Shown in pieces: positions 12,179 through 20,922 of a stretch of DNA of 64,000 nucleotides. The translations under genes were made by a program, and so were the position numbers. The DNA lies in the NCBI GenBank assembly GCA_001544655.2, contig FCOD02000029.1:17106-81105 (forward strand). The letters run 5' to 3'. This DNA comes from Caballeronia turbans (GTDB lineage Bacteria > Pseudomonadota > Gammaproteobacteria > Burkholderiales > Burkholderiaceae). Within the stretch, counting starts at the first letter, position 1; each line of letters begins with the position of its first letter. Below the pieces are notes generated by a model that saw only the letters and a list, made by a program, of their open reading frames with translations, was not told the DNA's origin and did no database searches.

Positions 12179-12209
12179 AGTATCGACCTTCCAATGATTG
12201 GAAGGTCAA
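12179..12209 (-). promoter_or_regulatory. CueR-type copper promoter of copA
   Basis: Read on the minus strand, a -35 TTGACC (12204-12209) and a -10 GATACT (12179-12184) are separated by 19 bp. The over-long spacer is the hallmark of MerR-family activated promoters. The spacer holds a perfect dyad at 12186-12206, with arms ACCTTCCAAT and ATTGGAAGGT around a single G, which matches the known CueR operator pattern of copA promoters. The copA ATG begins about 50 bp downstream. The cueR gene itself is not in the window. Confidence 0.85.
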
Positions 12210-12519
12210 GGACGCAATGGACGGCGTCGTGCGATCGTGCAATACATCGAAAATCATCGTATTCGAAGGACGAAACGCGCGACATTCAGTGCTTTTGACC
12301 GGCATCTGGTGCATTCTTCGACCTGCCGGAGCGCTTTTATACGCTTCATCTTGCCTATCGTCAGCGGTTAAGTTAAAACCCGAATTTCGAGATAATGCTC
12401 GTGGCGCGCCGCGCGGGGATTCGGGGCGGCATCGAGCCGCTTGCGAGCGTGCCGTGAATCGATCCCGAACCGGATCGCGCGAAGACCCAAATCGAAAGAA
12501 GAACCGGATTTACATTCGA
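12210..12519. other. Intergenic region upstream of the DUF1254 lipoprotein gene
   Basis: This 310-bp stretch lies between the copA promoter and the lipoprotein start. An open frame from 12217 is in phase with the lipoprotein but has no ribosome site or family resemblance. A weak sigma-70-like pair (TTAAGT at 12368, GATAAT at 12391, 17-bp spacer) could serve the lipoprotein gene. Nothing else stands out. Confidence 0.35.
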
Positions 12520-13983
12520 ATGAAGAACAACCGACGCTGGACGTTTCCGCTCAACACCGCAACCTGGATGAGCGTGAGTCTCGCCGGCATGGCGCTCCTG
12601 GCGGGCTGTGCGACAAAGCAGCCCGAGGTGAAGCCGACCAGCACGGGCTGGGTGAAAAATCAGGTCGCCGACGCCTATACGTTCGGATTTCCGCTCGTCG
12701 CCTCAGACATCGCCCGCGAGCGTGCCAGCGGCCGCACCGGGCAGCCCGGGCAGACGCCGCTCAACACGTTCCGTCACGCGATCGCGCTGCCGCCCGCAGG
12801 CGCGGCGGGCTGGCCGAGCGTCGATACGCTCGAATCGACCGCCTGGCTCGATGTCTTTGCCGATCCGGTGATCGTCTCGTTGCCCGCCGCGCCGCACGGC
12901 CGCTATCTCGACGCCCGCGCGTTCGACGCGTGGACCAACGCGCTCTATTCCAGCGCCGACACGACGCCGTATCCCAAGATGCAACTGATCGCGTTCGTGC
13001 CCGCGGGCTGGACCGGCACGCTGCCCGCCGTTGCGACGCGCGTCGAGACGCGCACGCGTTACGTGTGGCTTTCGGTGCGCGTGCGCGTGAACGGCCCGCG
13101 CGATGTGCGCGAGGCGCGCAAGCTGCAGACGTCGATGCGCATCGACACGCTGACGCCCGCGAAGGGCTCGGCCGCCGATCCGACGCCGGCGGTGGCCGGC
13201 GCGTGGCCCGCGAACGGCGCGCGCCAGCCCGCGGTGCCGCCGCTGCCCTCCGCACTGGCAACGGTAGCACCCGGCGCGCAGGCCGAAGCGCTCGACGCGA
13301 ACGCGTTCTTCGCGCGCCTTGCCCGCTCGCTCGACGACAATCCCGCCGCCACCGACGATGCCCACGCGATGAGCCAGCTCGCCGAACTCGGCGTGAAGCC
13401 CGGCGAGCCGGTGCAGTTCAGGAAGACCGATGCGCCGCTCCTCGATTCCGGCCTCGCCGATGCGCGCGAGCGGCTCGCGACGGTGCCGCCGAACGCGATC
13501 ACGAAGAACGGCTGGACCTGGTTCGGCGATGGCGTGGGCATCTACGGCACGGACTACACGCTGCGCGCCTATCTCGCACGCCGCCAGACTGCGACGAGCA
13601 CGAAGGAAGGCGAAGTGAAGCCGGTGACGCGCGTGGACAGCGAAGGCCACGCGCTCGACGGCACGAAAGCGTACACGCTGCACTTCGCGCCCGATCAGTT
13701 GCCGCCGGTGCGCGGCTTCTGGACGATCACCGCGTATACGAAGGACGGCGCGCTCGCGAACGAGACGCTGCCGCGCCTGTCGCTCTCCGACCGCGACCGG
13801 CTCAAGAAGAATCGCGATGGTTCCGTCGACGTGATCGTGTCGGCGAAGTCGCCGGGACGCGCGCGCGACGCGAACTGGCTGCCCGCGCCCGAAGGCGAAT
13901 TCCAGCTCGCGATGCGTCTCTATGCGCCCAAGGCGCAAGCGAGCGACGGCACATGGGCGCCGCCGCCCGTTCACCGGCAGTGA
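12520..13983 (+). CDS. DUF1254/DUF1214 domain lipoprotein
   Basis: The 487-residue protein begins with a lipoprotein signal (MALLAGC, lipidated cysteine 30). The body has the DUF1254 fold early (VADAYTFGFPLVASDIARE, then LDVFADPVIVSLPA) and a DUF1214 region late (FGDGVGIYGTDYTLRAY, then YTLHFAPDQLPPVRGFWTIT). Such two-domain proteins are common secreted or envelope proteins in proteobacteria; their biochemical role is not established. The ATG at 12520 is preferred over the open frame from 12217 because the lipobox follows it at the right distance. A strong terminator lies directly downstream, so it appears to be a single-gene unit. Confidence 0.85.
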   Translation: MKNNRRWTFPLNTATWMSVSLAGMALLAGCATKQPEVKPTSTGWVKNQVADAYTFGFPLVASDIARERASGRTGQPGQTPLNTFRHAIALPPAGAAGWPSVDTLESTAWLDVFADPVIVSLPAAPHGRYLDARAFDAWTNALYSSADTTPYPKMQLIAFVPAGWTGTLPAVATRVETRTRYVWLSVRVRVNGPRDVREARKLQTSMRIDTLTPAKGSAADPTPAVAGAWPANGARQPAVPPLPSALATVAPGAQAEALDANAFFARLARSLDDNPAATDDAHAMSQLAELGVKPGEPVQFRKTDAPLLDSGLADARERLATVPPNAITKNGWTWFGDGVGIYGTDYTLRAYLARRQTATSTKEGEVKPVTRVDSEGHALDGTKAYTLHFAPDQLPPVRGFWTITAYTKDGALANETLPRLSLSDRDRLKKNRDGSVDVIVSAKSPGRARDANWLPAPEGEFQLAMRLYAPKAQASDGTWAPPPVHRQ

Positions 13984-14011
13984 GTCAGACTCGCGAAAGC
14001 AATCAGACTGA

Positions 14012-14051
14012 AACATGAAGGCCGCGATTTTTTCGCGGCCTTCATGTTTTT
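14012..14051 (+). terminator. Rho-independent terminator after the DUF1254 gene
   Basis: A 16-bp perfect stem (14012-14027 with 14033-14048) closes a loop of five T and is followed by further T residues. It lies 29 bp after the stop codon. The stem is long enough to work in both directions. Confidence 0.85.
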
Positions 14052-14166
14052 GATACGCGGTTTGGGCAACGTTTGCGAGCCGCCTCGTCGTATACTCGAA
14101 CATCATCTTTCCGGGACGGCGAAGCTCGGGCGGCGCTCATACGGGCGGCCTGTCGCCGCGCATCGA

Positions 14167-17100
14167 ATGTCAAGCATCACCAGGTCTTCTCTTGCCTCCG
14201 CCGGTCAAACCCTGCGCGGAGTCGTTCATGCGCGGCGCACGCGGCGCATCTTCATCGGCTTGCTGATTGCGTTACTCGTCATCGGCGCGCTCGGGTTTTT
14301 CGTCGCGCCGCCGGTCATCCGGCATATCGCCGAGCAGCAGCTCGCGCAGCAGCTCGATCGCCCGGTCAGCATCAGGCGCATCTCGCTCAATCCCTACACG
14401 CTCCATTTCGAAGCCGATGGCGTGCATATCGGCGAATCGCCCGCGAATCTCGCGAAGACGCCGGGCGCCCCGGCCGATTTCGTCGATGTGTCGCGGCTCG
14501 TCGTGCGCACCTCGTGGTCGTCGGTGTTCAGGCTCGCGCCGGTCGTCAATGAACTGAAAATCGATTCGCCGCGCATCAACGTCGTGCGCTTCGACGGCGA
14601 GCATTTCAACTTCTCCGATCTGATCGCGAAGTTCTCGAAGCCCTCGCCGACGCCCTCGGACAAGCCCGCGCGCTTCTCGGTGTCGAACATCCGGCTCGAA
14701 AATGGCCAGATCACATTCGATGACAGGCTGCTGAAGGCGAAGCACGTGATAGACCGCTTCGCGCTCGGCATCCCGTTCATCGCGACGCTGCCGTCGGCCA
14801 CGGACATTTTCGTGACGCCGCTGTTGCAGGCGCGTATCGACGGCTCGCCGCTCGTCGTGAAAGGGCGCACCAAGCCGTTCGCGCAGTCGCGCGAATCCGA
14901 GATCGCGCTCACGCTCGATGGCCTCGACGTGCCGCAGATGGCGTCATACGCGCCGGCCTCGGTGCCGGTCGCAGTGAAGAGCGGCAAGCTGTCGACGGAT
15001 CTCAACGTGAACTTCGCGATCTCGGGCGACACGCCGACGATCCGCATTGCAGGCACCGCCGATCTCGCCGATCTCGCCGTCATCGACAAGGCGAACGCGC
15101 CGCTCGTCGCGGCCCGCGCGCTGCACGTGAAGATCGCGAACGCAGAGCCGCTGCGCGACATCTATCACTTCGACGAAGTGACGCTGTCGAACCCCGATGT
15201 GCATCTCGCGCGCGATCCGGCGGGACAGTTGAATGTGCAGAAACTGGCCGGTCCCGCGCCGGCGAAAGACGCGAAGGAAGCGCAAAAGGCCGCGCCTCCG
15301 CTCGATCTGACGATCCGTCATCTCGCGATCGACGGCGGCAGGATCGCCCTCGATGACCAGTTGCTCAAGACACGCGCGCAGGGTGCGCTCACCGGCCTCG
15401 CCGTCACGCTCGACGGTTTCTCGACGCTCGCGAAGACCCCCGCGAAATACACGCTCAAGACCGCATTCGACAAGGGCGGCGCGCTCGATGCCTCGGGCAA
15501 CGTGACGCTCGCCGCGAAGACGGCGGACGTGAAGCTGGCGCTGAACGCGTTGGCGCTGCCGCCGCTGCAGCCGTATCTCGCGAACCTGATGGCCGCGCGG
15601 GTGACGAGCGGCACGCTCGGCGCGAACCTGCCGGTGTCGGTCGACTGGAGCAAGCCGGATGGCGGCGTGCAGGTCGGCGCGGGCAATGTGAAACTCGATG
15701 CGCTCGCGCTCGTGCCCAATGCGGGCGGCGGCGCGCCGATCAAGCTGGCGTCGGCGGTGGCGAAGATCGGCAAGGTCGATGTATCCGCGCGCAACGCATC
15801 GCTCGACAGCGTCCAACTGAGCGGTCTCGCGCTCGACGCGACGCGCCGCAAGGACGGCAGCATCGATCTCGCCGCGCTCGCGGGGCCGCACGAGGCCGCG
15901 CCCGAGCAGACCGCGACGCGCAAGATCCAGAAGGCGCAGGCGGCCGGCCCGGCGTGGCGCTATCAGATCGGCGAGATCACGCTCGCCGATGCATCGGCGA
16001 ATATCACCGACGAATCCACGGCGCGGCCGGTCAAGCTGCGCGTCGCGCCGCTCGCGGTGAACGTGAAGCAGTTCAGCGACGATCTGACCAAACCGCTCGC
16101 CGTCGATGGCAAGCTCACGTTGAACGGCCGTGGCGCGCTCGCGATCGGCGGCAATGTCACGGTCACGCCGCTCAAGCTCGCGCTGCACGTGAAGGGCGAT
16201 CAGGTCGATGCCTCCGCGTTCGAGCCGTATTTCGGCGACAGGCTGAACATCGAAGTGACGAGCGCCTATCTGAACGCGAACGGCGATGTCGCGATGTCGG
16301 GCAGCGGCAAGACGCTCGCGGCGTCGTATAAGGGCGATGTTTCGTTGTCGGATGTGCGCATGCTCGACAAGGCGACGTCCGACCGCTTCGCGGGCTGGAA
16401 GCTGCTCGGCCTGACCAACGCGAAGGTGAACTACAGCGAGCGCGGCACCGATATCGACGCGGCGCGCGTGACCTTCGCGAAGTTCTACGGCCGCGTGCTG
16501 CTCGACGCGCAGGGCAGGCTGAACCTGAAGAGCGTGGTGGCGGGTGAGGGCGGGCCGCAATCGGTGACGCGCGGCGGAGCGAAGGAGGAAGGCGCGTCTG
16601 CGCCGGCGGCGGCGAGCGCGCCCGCGACTGTGCCGGTGAAAACCGCGTCGGATTCCGGGCCGCCGGTCAACATGCACTTCGGCCAGCTGGTGCTGCAGGA
16701 CGGCCGCGTGACCTATACCGACAACTTCATCAAGCCGAACTACACGGCGAATCTCGTTGCGATCAACGGCACGATCGGCGCATTCGGCACGCGTTCGACG
16801 ACGCCCGCGCCCGTCGATGTATCGGCGAAGCTGGCGGCGAACGGGCCGGTATCGATCAAGGGGCAAATCAACCCGCTGATCGAGAAGCCGGCGCTCGATC
16901 TGACGGCGAGCGCGCACGGCGTCGAGCTGACGAACCTCACGCCGTATTCGTCCAAGTACGCGGGCTATCCGATCACGAAGGGCAAGCTCAACGTCGATCT
17001 GCACTACATGCTGGCCGACAACAAGCTCACGGCGAACAATCATCTCTTCATCGATCAGCTGACGTTCGGCGATCACATCGACAATCCGACGGCGACGAAG

Positions 17101-17856
17101 CTGCCGGTGAGGCTCGCGGTGTCGCTCTTGAAGAATTCGCGCGGCGAGATCGACGTCAACATTCCGATTTCCGGGTCGCTCGACAATCCGGAGTTTTCGA
17201 TCGGCGGGCTCGTGTGGCAGGCGATCGTGAATCTCGTGCAGAAGGCGGTGACCGCGCCGTTCACGCTGCTCGCGCACGCGTTCGGCGGCGGCAGCGGCGA
17301 GGATCTCAACTACATCGAATTCGATGCGGGTTCGGCCGCGTTGAACGATGCCGCGCAGAAGAAGCTGGATACGATTGCCAAGGCGCTGGTGGACAAGCCG
17401 TCGGTGCGAATGGACGTGACGGGCCGTGTCGATCCGAATACGGACGAGCCGGCGTTGCGGGCCGCGTGGCTCGACGGCCAGGTCAAGCGCGCGAAGGTGC
17501 GCGACATGTCCGACAACGGCGAGACCGTGGACTGGAACGCGATCAAGATATCGGATGCCGACTACGACAAGTATCTGGCGAAGGTGTACAAGTCGGCGGA
17601 GTTCAAGAAGCCGACCAACTTCATCGGCATGACGAAGACGGTGTCCGATGCGGACATGAAAGCGGCCTTGACGAAGAATGCGCCGGTGGATGACGGGTCG
17701 CTGCGCGATCTGGCGCAGCGTCGCGCGCAGGCGGTGCAGGAGTACTTCGACGGGAAGATCGACAGCAAGCGGATTTTTGTCGTCGCGCCGAAGATGTCCG
17801 CGGACGATATCAAGGACAAGGGGGCGGGTTCGCGCGTGGAACTCGGTTTGAAGTGA
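14167..17856 (+). CDS. Large AsmA-like DUF748 protein with OmpA-like C-terminus
   Basis: The 1229-residue protein has one N-terminal membrane anchor (about residues 24-46, IFIGLLIALLVIGALGFFVA) and then a long repetitive beta-rich periplasmic region in the AsmA/DUF748 style (LDRPVSIRRISLNPYT, then the repeated pattern of short strands ending LTLNGRGALAIGGNV and GPVSIKGQINPL). Near the C-terminus LNYIEFDAGSAALNDAAQKK resembles an OmpA-like peptidoglycan-associating segment. AsmA-like proteins are envelope proteins implicated in lipid transport between membranes; that role for this one is inference. The ATG at 14167 is chosen because it precedes the anchor; the frame is open from 14044 but that part overlaps the terminator. 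Confidence 0.82.
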   Translation: MSSITRSSLASAGQTLRGVVHARRTRRIFIGLLIALLVIGALGFFVAPPVIRHIAEQQLAQQLDRPVSIRRISLNPYTLHFEADGVHIGESPANLAKTPGAPADFVDVSRLVVRTSWSSVFRLAPVVNELKIDSPRINVVRFDGEHFNFSDLIAKFSKPSPTPSDKPARFSVSNIRLENGQITFDDRLLKAKHVIDRFALGIPFIATLPSATDIFVTPLLQARIDGSPLVVKGRTKPFAQSRESEIALTLDGLDVPQMASYAPASVPVAVKSGKLSTDLNVNFAISGDTPTIRIAGTADLADLAVIDKANAPLVAARALHVKIANAEPLRDIYHFDEVTLSNPDVHLARDPAGQLNVQKLAGPAPAKDAKEAQKAAPPLDLTIRHLAIDGGRIALDDQLLKTRAQGALTGLAVTLDGFSTLAKTPAKYTLKTAFDKGGALDASGNVTLAAKTADVKLALNALALPPLQPYLANLMAARVTSGTLGANLPVSVDWSKPDGGVQVGAGNVKLDALALVPNAGGGAPIKLASAVAKIGKVDVSARNASLDSVQLSGLALDATRRKDGSIDLAALAGPHEAAPEQTATRKIQKAQAAGPAWRYQIGEITLADASANITDESTARPVKLRVAPLAVNVKQFSDDLTKPLAVDGKLTLNGRGALAIGGNVTVTPLKLALHVKGDQVDASAFEPYFGDRLNIEVTSAYLNANGDVAMSGSGKTLAASYKGDVSLSDVRMLDKATSDRFAGWKLLGLTNAKVNYSERGTDIDAARVTFAKFYGRVLLDAQGRLNLKSVVAGEGGPQSVTRGGAKEEGASAPAAASAPATVPVKTASDSGPPVNMHFGQLVLQDGRVTYTDNFIKPNYTANLVAINGTIGAFGTRSTTPAPVDVSAKLAANGPVSIKGQINPLIEKPALDLTASAHGVELTNLTPYSSKYAGYPITKGKLNVDLHYMLADNKLTANNHLFIDQLTFGDHIDNPTATKLPVRLAVSLLKNSRGEIDVNIPISGSLDNPEFSIGGLVWQAIVNLVQKAVTAPFTLLAHAFGGGSGEDLNYIEFDAGSAALNDAAQKKLDTIAKALVDKPSVRMDVTGRVDPNTDEPALRAAWLDGQVKRAKVRDMSDNGETVDWNAIKISDADYDKYLAKVYKSAEFKKPTNFIGMTKTVSDADMKAALTKNAPVDDGSLRDLAQRRAQAVQEYFDGKIDSKRIFVVAPKMSADDIKDKGAGSRVELGLK

Positions 17857-17883
17857 GTCGCGTTAGCCGTCTGGACGATCTGC

Positions 17884-18387
17884 ATGAACAAGGGAATGCA
17901 AACTAGCATGGGCGATACCGAAAATCCGAAGGAAAACGGGAATCTGCCGATGGGAACACCTTATGAAAAGGACGTGGTGGCGTGGGCCTATGAACAGGCC
18001 GCGCTGCTGCGTGCAGGGAAGCTTGCGTCCATCGATATCGAGCATATCGCTGAGGAAATCGAGGACGTCGGTAAGAGTGAACAAAGGGAATTCGCGAGCA
18101 GGATGGCGATCTTGCTGGCGCATTTGCTGAAGTGGCAGTTTCAGCCGGAGCGGCGAACCAATAGCTGGACGAACACCATCCTGACTCAGCGCGCCGCAAT
18201 CGAGCGACGGCTCAGGAAAACGCCGAGTCTGAAGCCGATGCTCACCGAAGAGGACCGGATCGCCGATATGTGGGGCGATGCGCGCGAACAGGCGGCGAAT
18301 GAAGCGCGTATCGGTTTCGCAGATTTCCCGGAAAGCTGTCCGTGGACGATGTCCTCGGTACTGGAGCAGGGGTTTTTGCCCGAGTAA
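17884..18387 (+). CDS. DUF29 family protein
   Basis: The 167-residue protein matches the DUF29 pattern: YEKDVVAWAYEQAALLRAGKL, then DIEHIAEEIEDVGKSEQREF and LLAHLLKWQFQPERR. DUF29 proteins are small, mostly helical, cytoplasmic and of unknown function. Several ATG codons crowd the start (17884, 17899, 17911); the homologous part begins only at MGTPYEKD, so the true start is uncertain. The gene follows the DUF748 gene by 27 bp and may be cotranscribed. Confidence 0.72.
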   Translation: MNKGMQTSMGDTENPKENGNLPMGTPYEKDVVAWAYEQAALLRAGKLASIDIEHIAEEIEDVGKSEQREFASRMAILLAHLLKWQFQPERRTNSWTNTILTQRAAIERRLRKTPSLKPMLTEEDRIADMWGDAREQAANEARIGFADFPESCPWTMSSVLEQGFLPE

Positions 18388-18431
18388 CACGCCACGCGAG
18401 CCACGCGAGCCGCGCGAGGCTCGCGCTACCT

Positions 18432-20015
18432 TCAATGCGCCCCCGAAGCCGCCCCGCCCCCGCCTCCCTTCGCCACCTTCGTAATCCAGATTAGCGGAAT
18501 GATCAAAATGAAGATCACCGCCGAGATCAGAAAGATATCGTTGAGCCCCATCATCGCGGCTTGCGTGTTGACGGTGAAATTGAACATCCCGCGTGCTTGC
18601 GCTTCGCTGACATCGAGTGTCGATTGCGATAGCCCGAGCGACTGCAGAAACGCCGGGTTGTAGACATTCGCCTGCTCGGTGAGCCGCTCGTGATGCAGCG
18701 CGATGCGGTTATCCCACGCGTTGCCCGCGAGCGAGGTGCCCACCGCGCCGCAAAACACCCGCGCGAAATTCGACAGCCCCGCCGCCGCCGGAATCTTCGA
18801 CGGCGGCAATCCCGAGAGCACGATCGCTGTGAGCGGCACGAAGAACATCGCCATGGGGATGCCTTGCAGGAGCGTCGGCAGCACGAGATGCCACGTGTCG
18901 ATCTCGATCACGTACTTCGAGCGCAGCCAGAACACGAACGCGAAACCGATGAACGCCATCGTCGCGATGATGCGCGCGTCGCTGCGCGGCAAGACCTTGC
19001 CCATCACCGGCGCGAGGATCACGGCGAAGATGCCGAGCGGCGCGGTGACGAGCCCCGCATCGACGGATCGATAGTTCAGATACTGCTGCATCCATTGCGG
19101 CAGCAGCACGAGATTGCCGAAGAACACGCCGTACGCGACCGAAATCGCCACCGTCCCGCCGAAGAAGTTGCGCCCCGCGAAAAGACGCAGATCGACGACC
19201 GGATTCGGGTCGGTCAACTCCCACACGACGAAGAACGCAAACGCGATGGCCGCGACGATCGCGAGCACCACGATCAGCGGCGACGAGAACCAGTCGAGGT
19301 CGCGGCCCTTGTCGAGCATGATCTGCAGCGACGCCACCCACGAAACGAGCAGCAGCAGACCGATGACGTCGATCGGCGCTTTGCGCGTCGGCGATTCGCG
19401 ATCGCGGTAGATGAGCCACGTGACGCCCGCCGCGAAGATGCCCACCGGAATGTTGATGTAGAAGATCCACGACCACGAATAGCTGTCGGTGATCCAGCCG
19501 CCGAGCGCGGGACCGGCGATCGGCCCGACGGTCGCGGTCATCGCCCAGAGCGAAAGCGCCATCGACGATTTCTCTTTCGGATACGAGCCGAGCAGGATCG
19601 CCTGCGACAGCGGAATCAGCGGCCCGGCGACCGCGCCCTGCAACACGCGCGCGAACAGCAGCACCGGCAGATTCGGCGCGAGGCCGCACAGCCACGACGA
19701 CAGCACGAACATCAGGATTGCGCCGACGAAAAGGTGCACTTGCCCGAGCCGCTGTGTGAGCCAGCCGGTCAGCGGAATGGAGACGGCGTTCGATGCCGCG
19801 AACACGGTGATGACCCACGTGCCCTCGTTGACGGACACGCCGAGATTGCCGGAGATCGTCGGAATCGCGACATTGGCGATCGACGAATCCAGCACGTTCA
19901 TGAAGGTCGCGAGCGCCACCGCGAAGGTGGCGAGGACGAGCTGGCCGCCTGCGAGCGGCGCAGGCGGCGCAGGTGGCGATGCGGCGGCGGAACGGGGCGT
20001 CGTCGGCGTGCTCAT
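18432..20015 (-). CDS. DHA2-family (EmrB/QacA-like) drug:H+ antiporter
   Basis: The 527-residue membrane protein has the 14-helix DHA2 layout. Diagnostic motifs are FMNVLDSSIANVAIPTISGNL (motif D1 region), the GWLTQRLGQ loop between helices 2 and 3, and LLFARVLQGAVAGPLIPLSQ (motif C region). The N-terminus is Ala/Pro-rich. EmrB-type pumps usually work with an EmrA membrane-fusion protein and an outer-membrane factor; neither is adjacent, so partners would be elsewhere or absent. Substrate unknown. No local regulator is obvious. Confidence 0.9.
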   Translation of the reverse strand: MSTPTTPRSAAASPPAPPAPLAGGQLVLATFAVALATFMNVLDSSIANVAIPTISGNLGVSVNEGTWVITVFAASNAVSIPLTGWLTQRLGQVHLFVGAILMFVLSSWLCGLAPNLPVLLFARVLQGAVAGPLIPLSQAILLGSYPKEKSSMALSLWAMTATVGPIAGPALGGWITDSYSWSWIFYINIPVGIFAAGVTWLIYRDRESPTRKAPIDVIGLLLLVSWVASLQIMLDKGRDLDWFSSPLIVVLAIVAAIAFAFFVVWELTDPNPVVDLRLFAGRNFFGGTVAISVAYGVFFGNLVLLPQWMQQYLNYRSVDAGLVTAPLGIFAVILAPVMGKVLPRSDARIIATMAFIGFAFVFWLRSKYVIEIDTWHLVLPTLLQGIPMAMFFVPLTAIVLSGLPPSKIPAAAGLSNFARVFCGAVGTSLAGNAWDNRIALHHERLTEQANVYNPAFLQSLGLSQSTLDVSEAQARGMFNFTVNTQAAMMGLNDIFLISAVIFILIIPLIWITKVAKGGGGGAASGAH

Positions 20016-20116
20016 GCGGCTCCAATGCTCGGGGCCGCGATGGTCGCGCCGCGGCCGAGAAGGTCAAGCCGCCAGTGTGCCTGCGCTCAAAAAAAGCTGC
20101 TGAAGCCGCCGCCGTG

Positions 20117-20899
20117 TCACTTCGCTGAAATATCGATATTGCCGAGATACTTCTTCGCGTACTTGTCGATGGTCCCGTCCGCCCGAACCTTCTCGATCGC
20201 CGCGTTGAGTTTCGCCTTCAGCGCATCGTCGCCCTTGCGCACGCCGTAAGCGATGCCGCTGCCGAGAATCTTGTCGTCGCGCACCGGCGCACCGACGAAC
20301 GCGAAGCCTTCGCCGTCCGGCTTCGACAGGAACCCGGTCTGTCCGGCGGGCGCGAGCACGAGCGTCGCGTCGAGACGGCCGGACTTCAGATCCGCATATA
20401 CCTGGTTCTGATCCTGATACGGCACGACCTTCACGCCTTCGTTCTCCCAGTGCGCCTTCGCGAACGTCTCCTGAATGGAGCCTTGCAGCACGCCCACGCT
20501 CTTGCCCTTCAACGATGCCGACGTCGGCTCCAGACCGCTGCCTTTCTTCGCGATCAGTTGCGTCGGCACGCGATACACGACCGTCGTGAAGTCGATCGCC
20601 TGGCGGCGTTGGTCGGTCGCGTTCATCGCGGAGTTGATCGCGTCGAACTTGCGGCCCTGCAGCGCGGGAATCAGGCCGTCGAACGACGTCTCGACCCACT
20701 TGCACTGCATCTTCGCGGCGGCGCAGACCGCGTTGCCGACGTCGATGTCGAGCCCTTGCAGTTCGCCCGTCGACGATTTGGATTCGAACGGCGGGTATTG
20801 CGCCTCCAGTCCGAAGCGCAGCGTATCGGCGGCAAGCGCCGCACCGCTCGCGAACGTGCATGCGACGAACAGGGCGCTGGCGATGTGTTTGAGTTTCAT
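20117..20899 (-). CDS. Polar amino-acid ABC transporter substrate-binding protein (Lys/Arg/Orn-type)
   Basis: The 260-residue protein has a signal peptide cut after ALA near residue 23 and a family-3 solute-binding fold: LRFGLEAQYPPFESKSSTGE, LQGLDIDVGNAVC, and FDGLIPALQGRKFDAINSAM. It resembles ArgT/HisJ-like binders. The MKLKHIAS start at 20899 is chosen because the signal peptide begins there; an in-frame start at 20935 would add 12 residues and overlap the aminotransferase stop. It follows the aminotransferase by 23 bp on the same strand, so the two form an operon. No permease or ATPase is adjacent. Confidence 0.88.
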   Translation of the reverse strand: MKLKHIASALFVACTFASGAALAADTLRFGLEAQYPPFESKSSTGELQGLDIDVGNAVCAAAKMQCKWVETSFDGLIPALQGRKFDAINSAMNATDQRRQAIDFTTVVYRVPTQLIAKKGSGLEPTSASLKGKSVGVLQGSIQETFAKAHWENEGVKVVPYQDQNQVYADLKSGRLDATLVLAPAGQTGFLSKPDGEGFAFVGAPVRDDKILGSGIAYGVRKGDDALKAKLNAAIEKVRADGTIDKYAKKYLGNIDISAK

Positions 20900-20922
20900 C
20901 GTGTTGGTCTCCAGGGAAATCG

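Noticed and set aside
12217-12519. N-terminal extension of the DUF1254 frame
   Set aside because: Would hide the lipoprotein signal in the middle of the protein; no ribosome site at 12217.
14944-17277. 777-residue minus-strand open frame opposite the DUF748 gene
   Set aside because: Composition (Arg, His, Glu repeats) is that of an antisense frame in GC-rich DNA; no ribosome site or domain.
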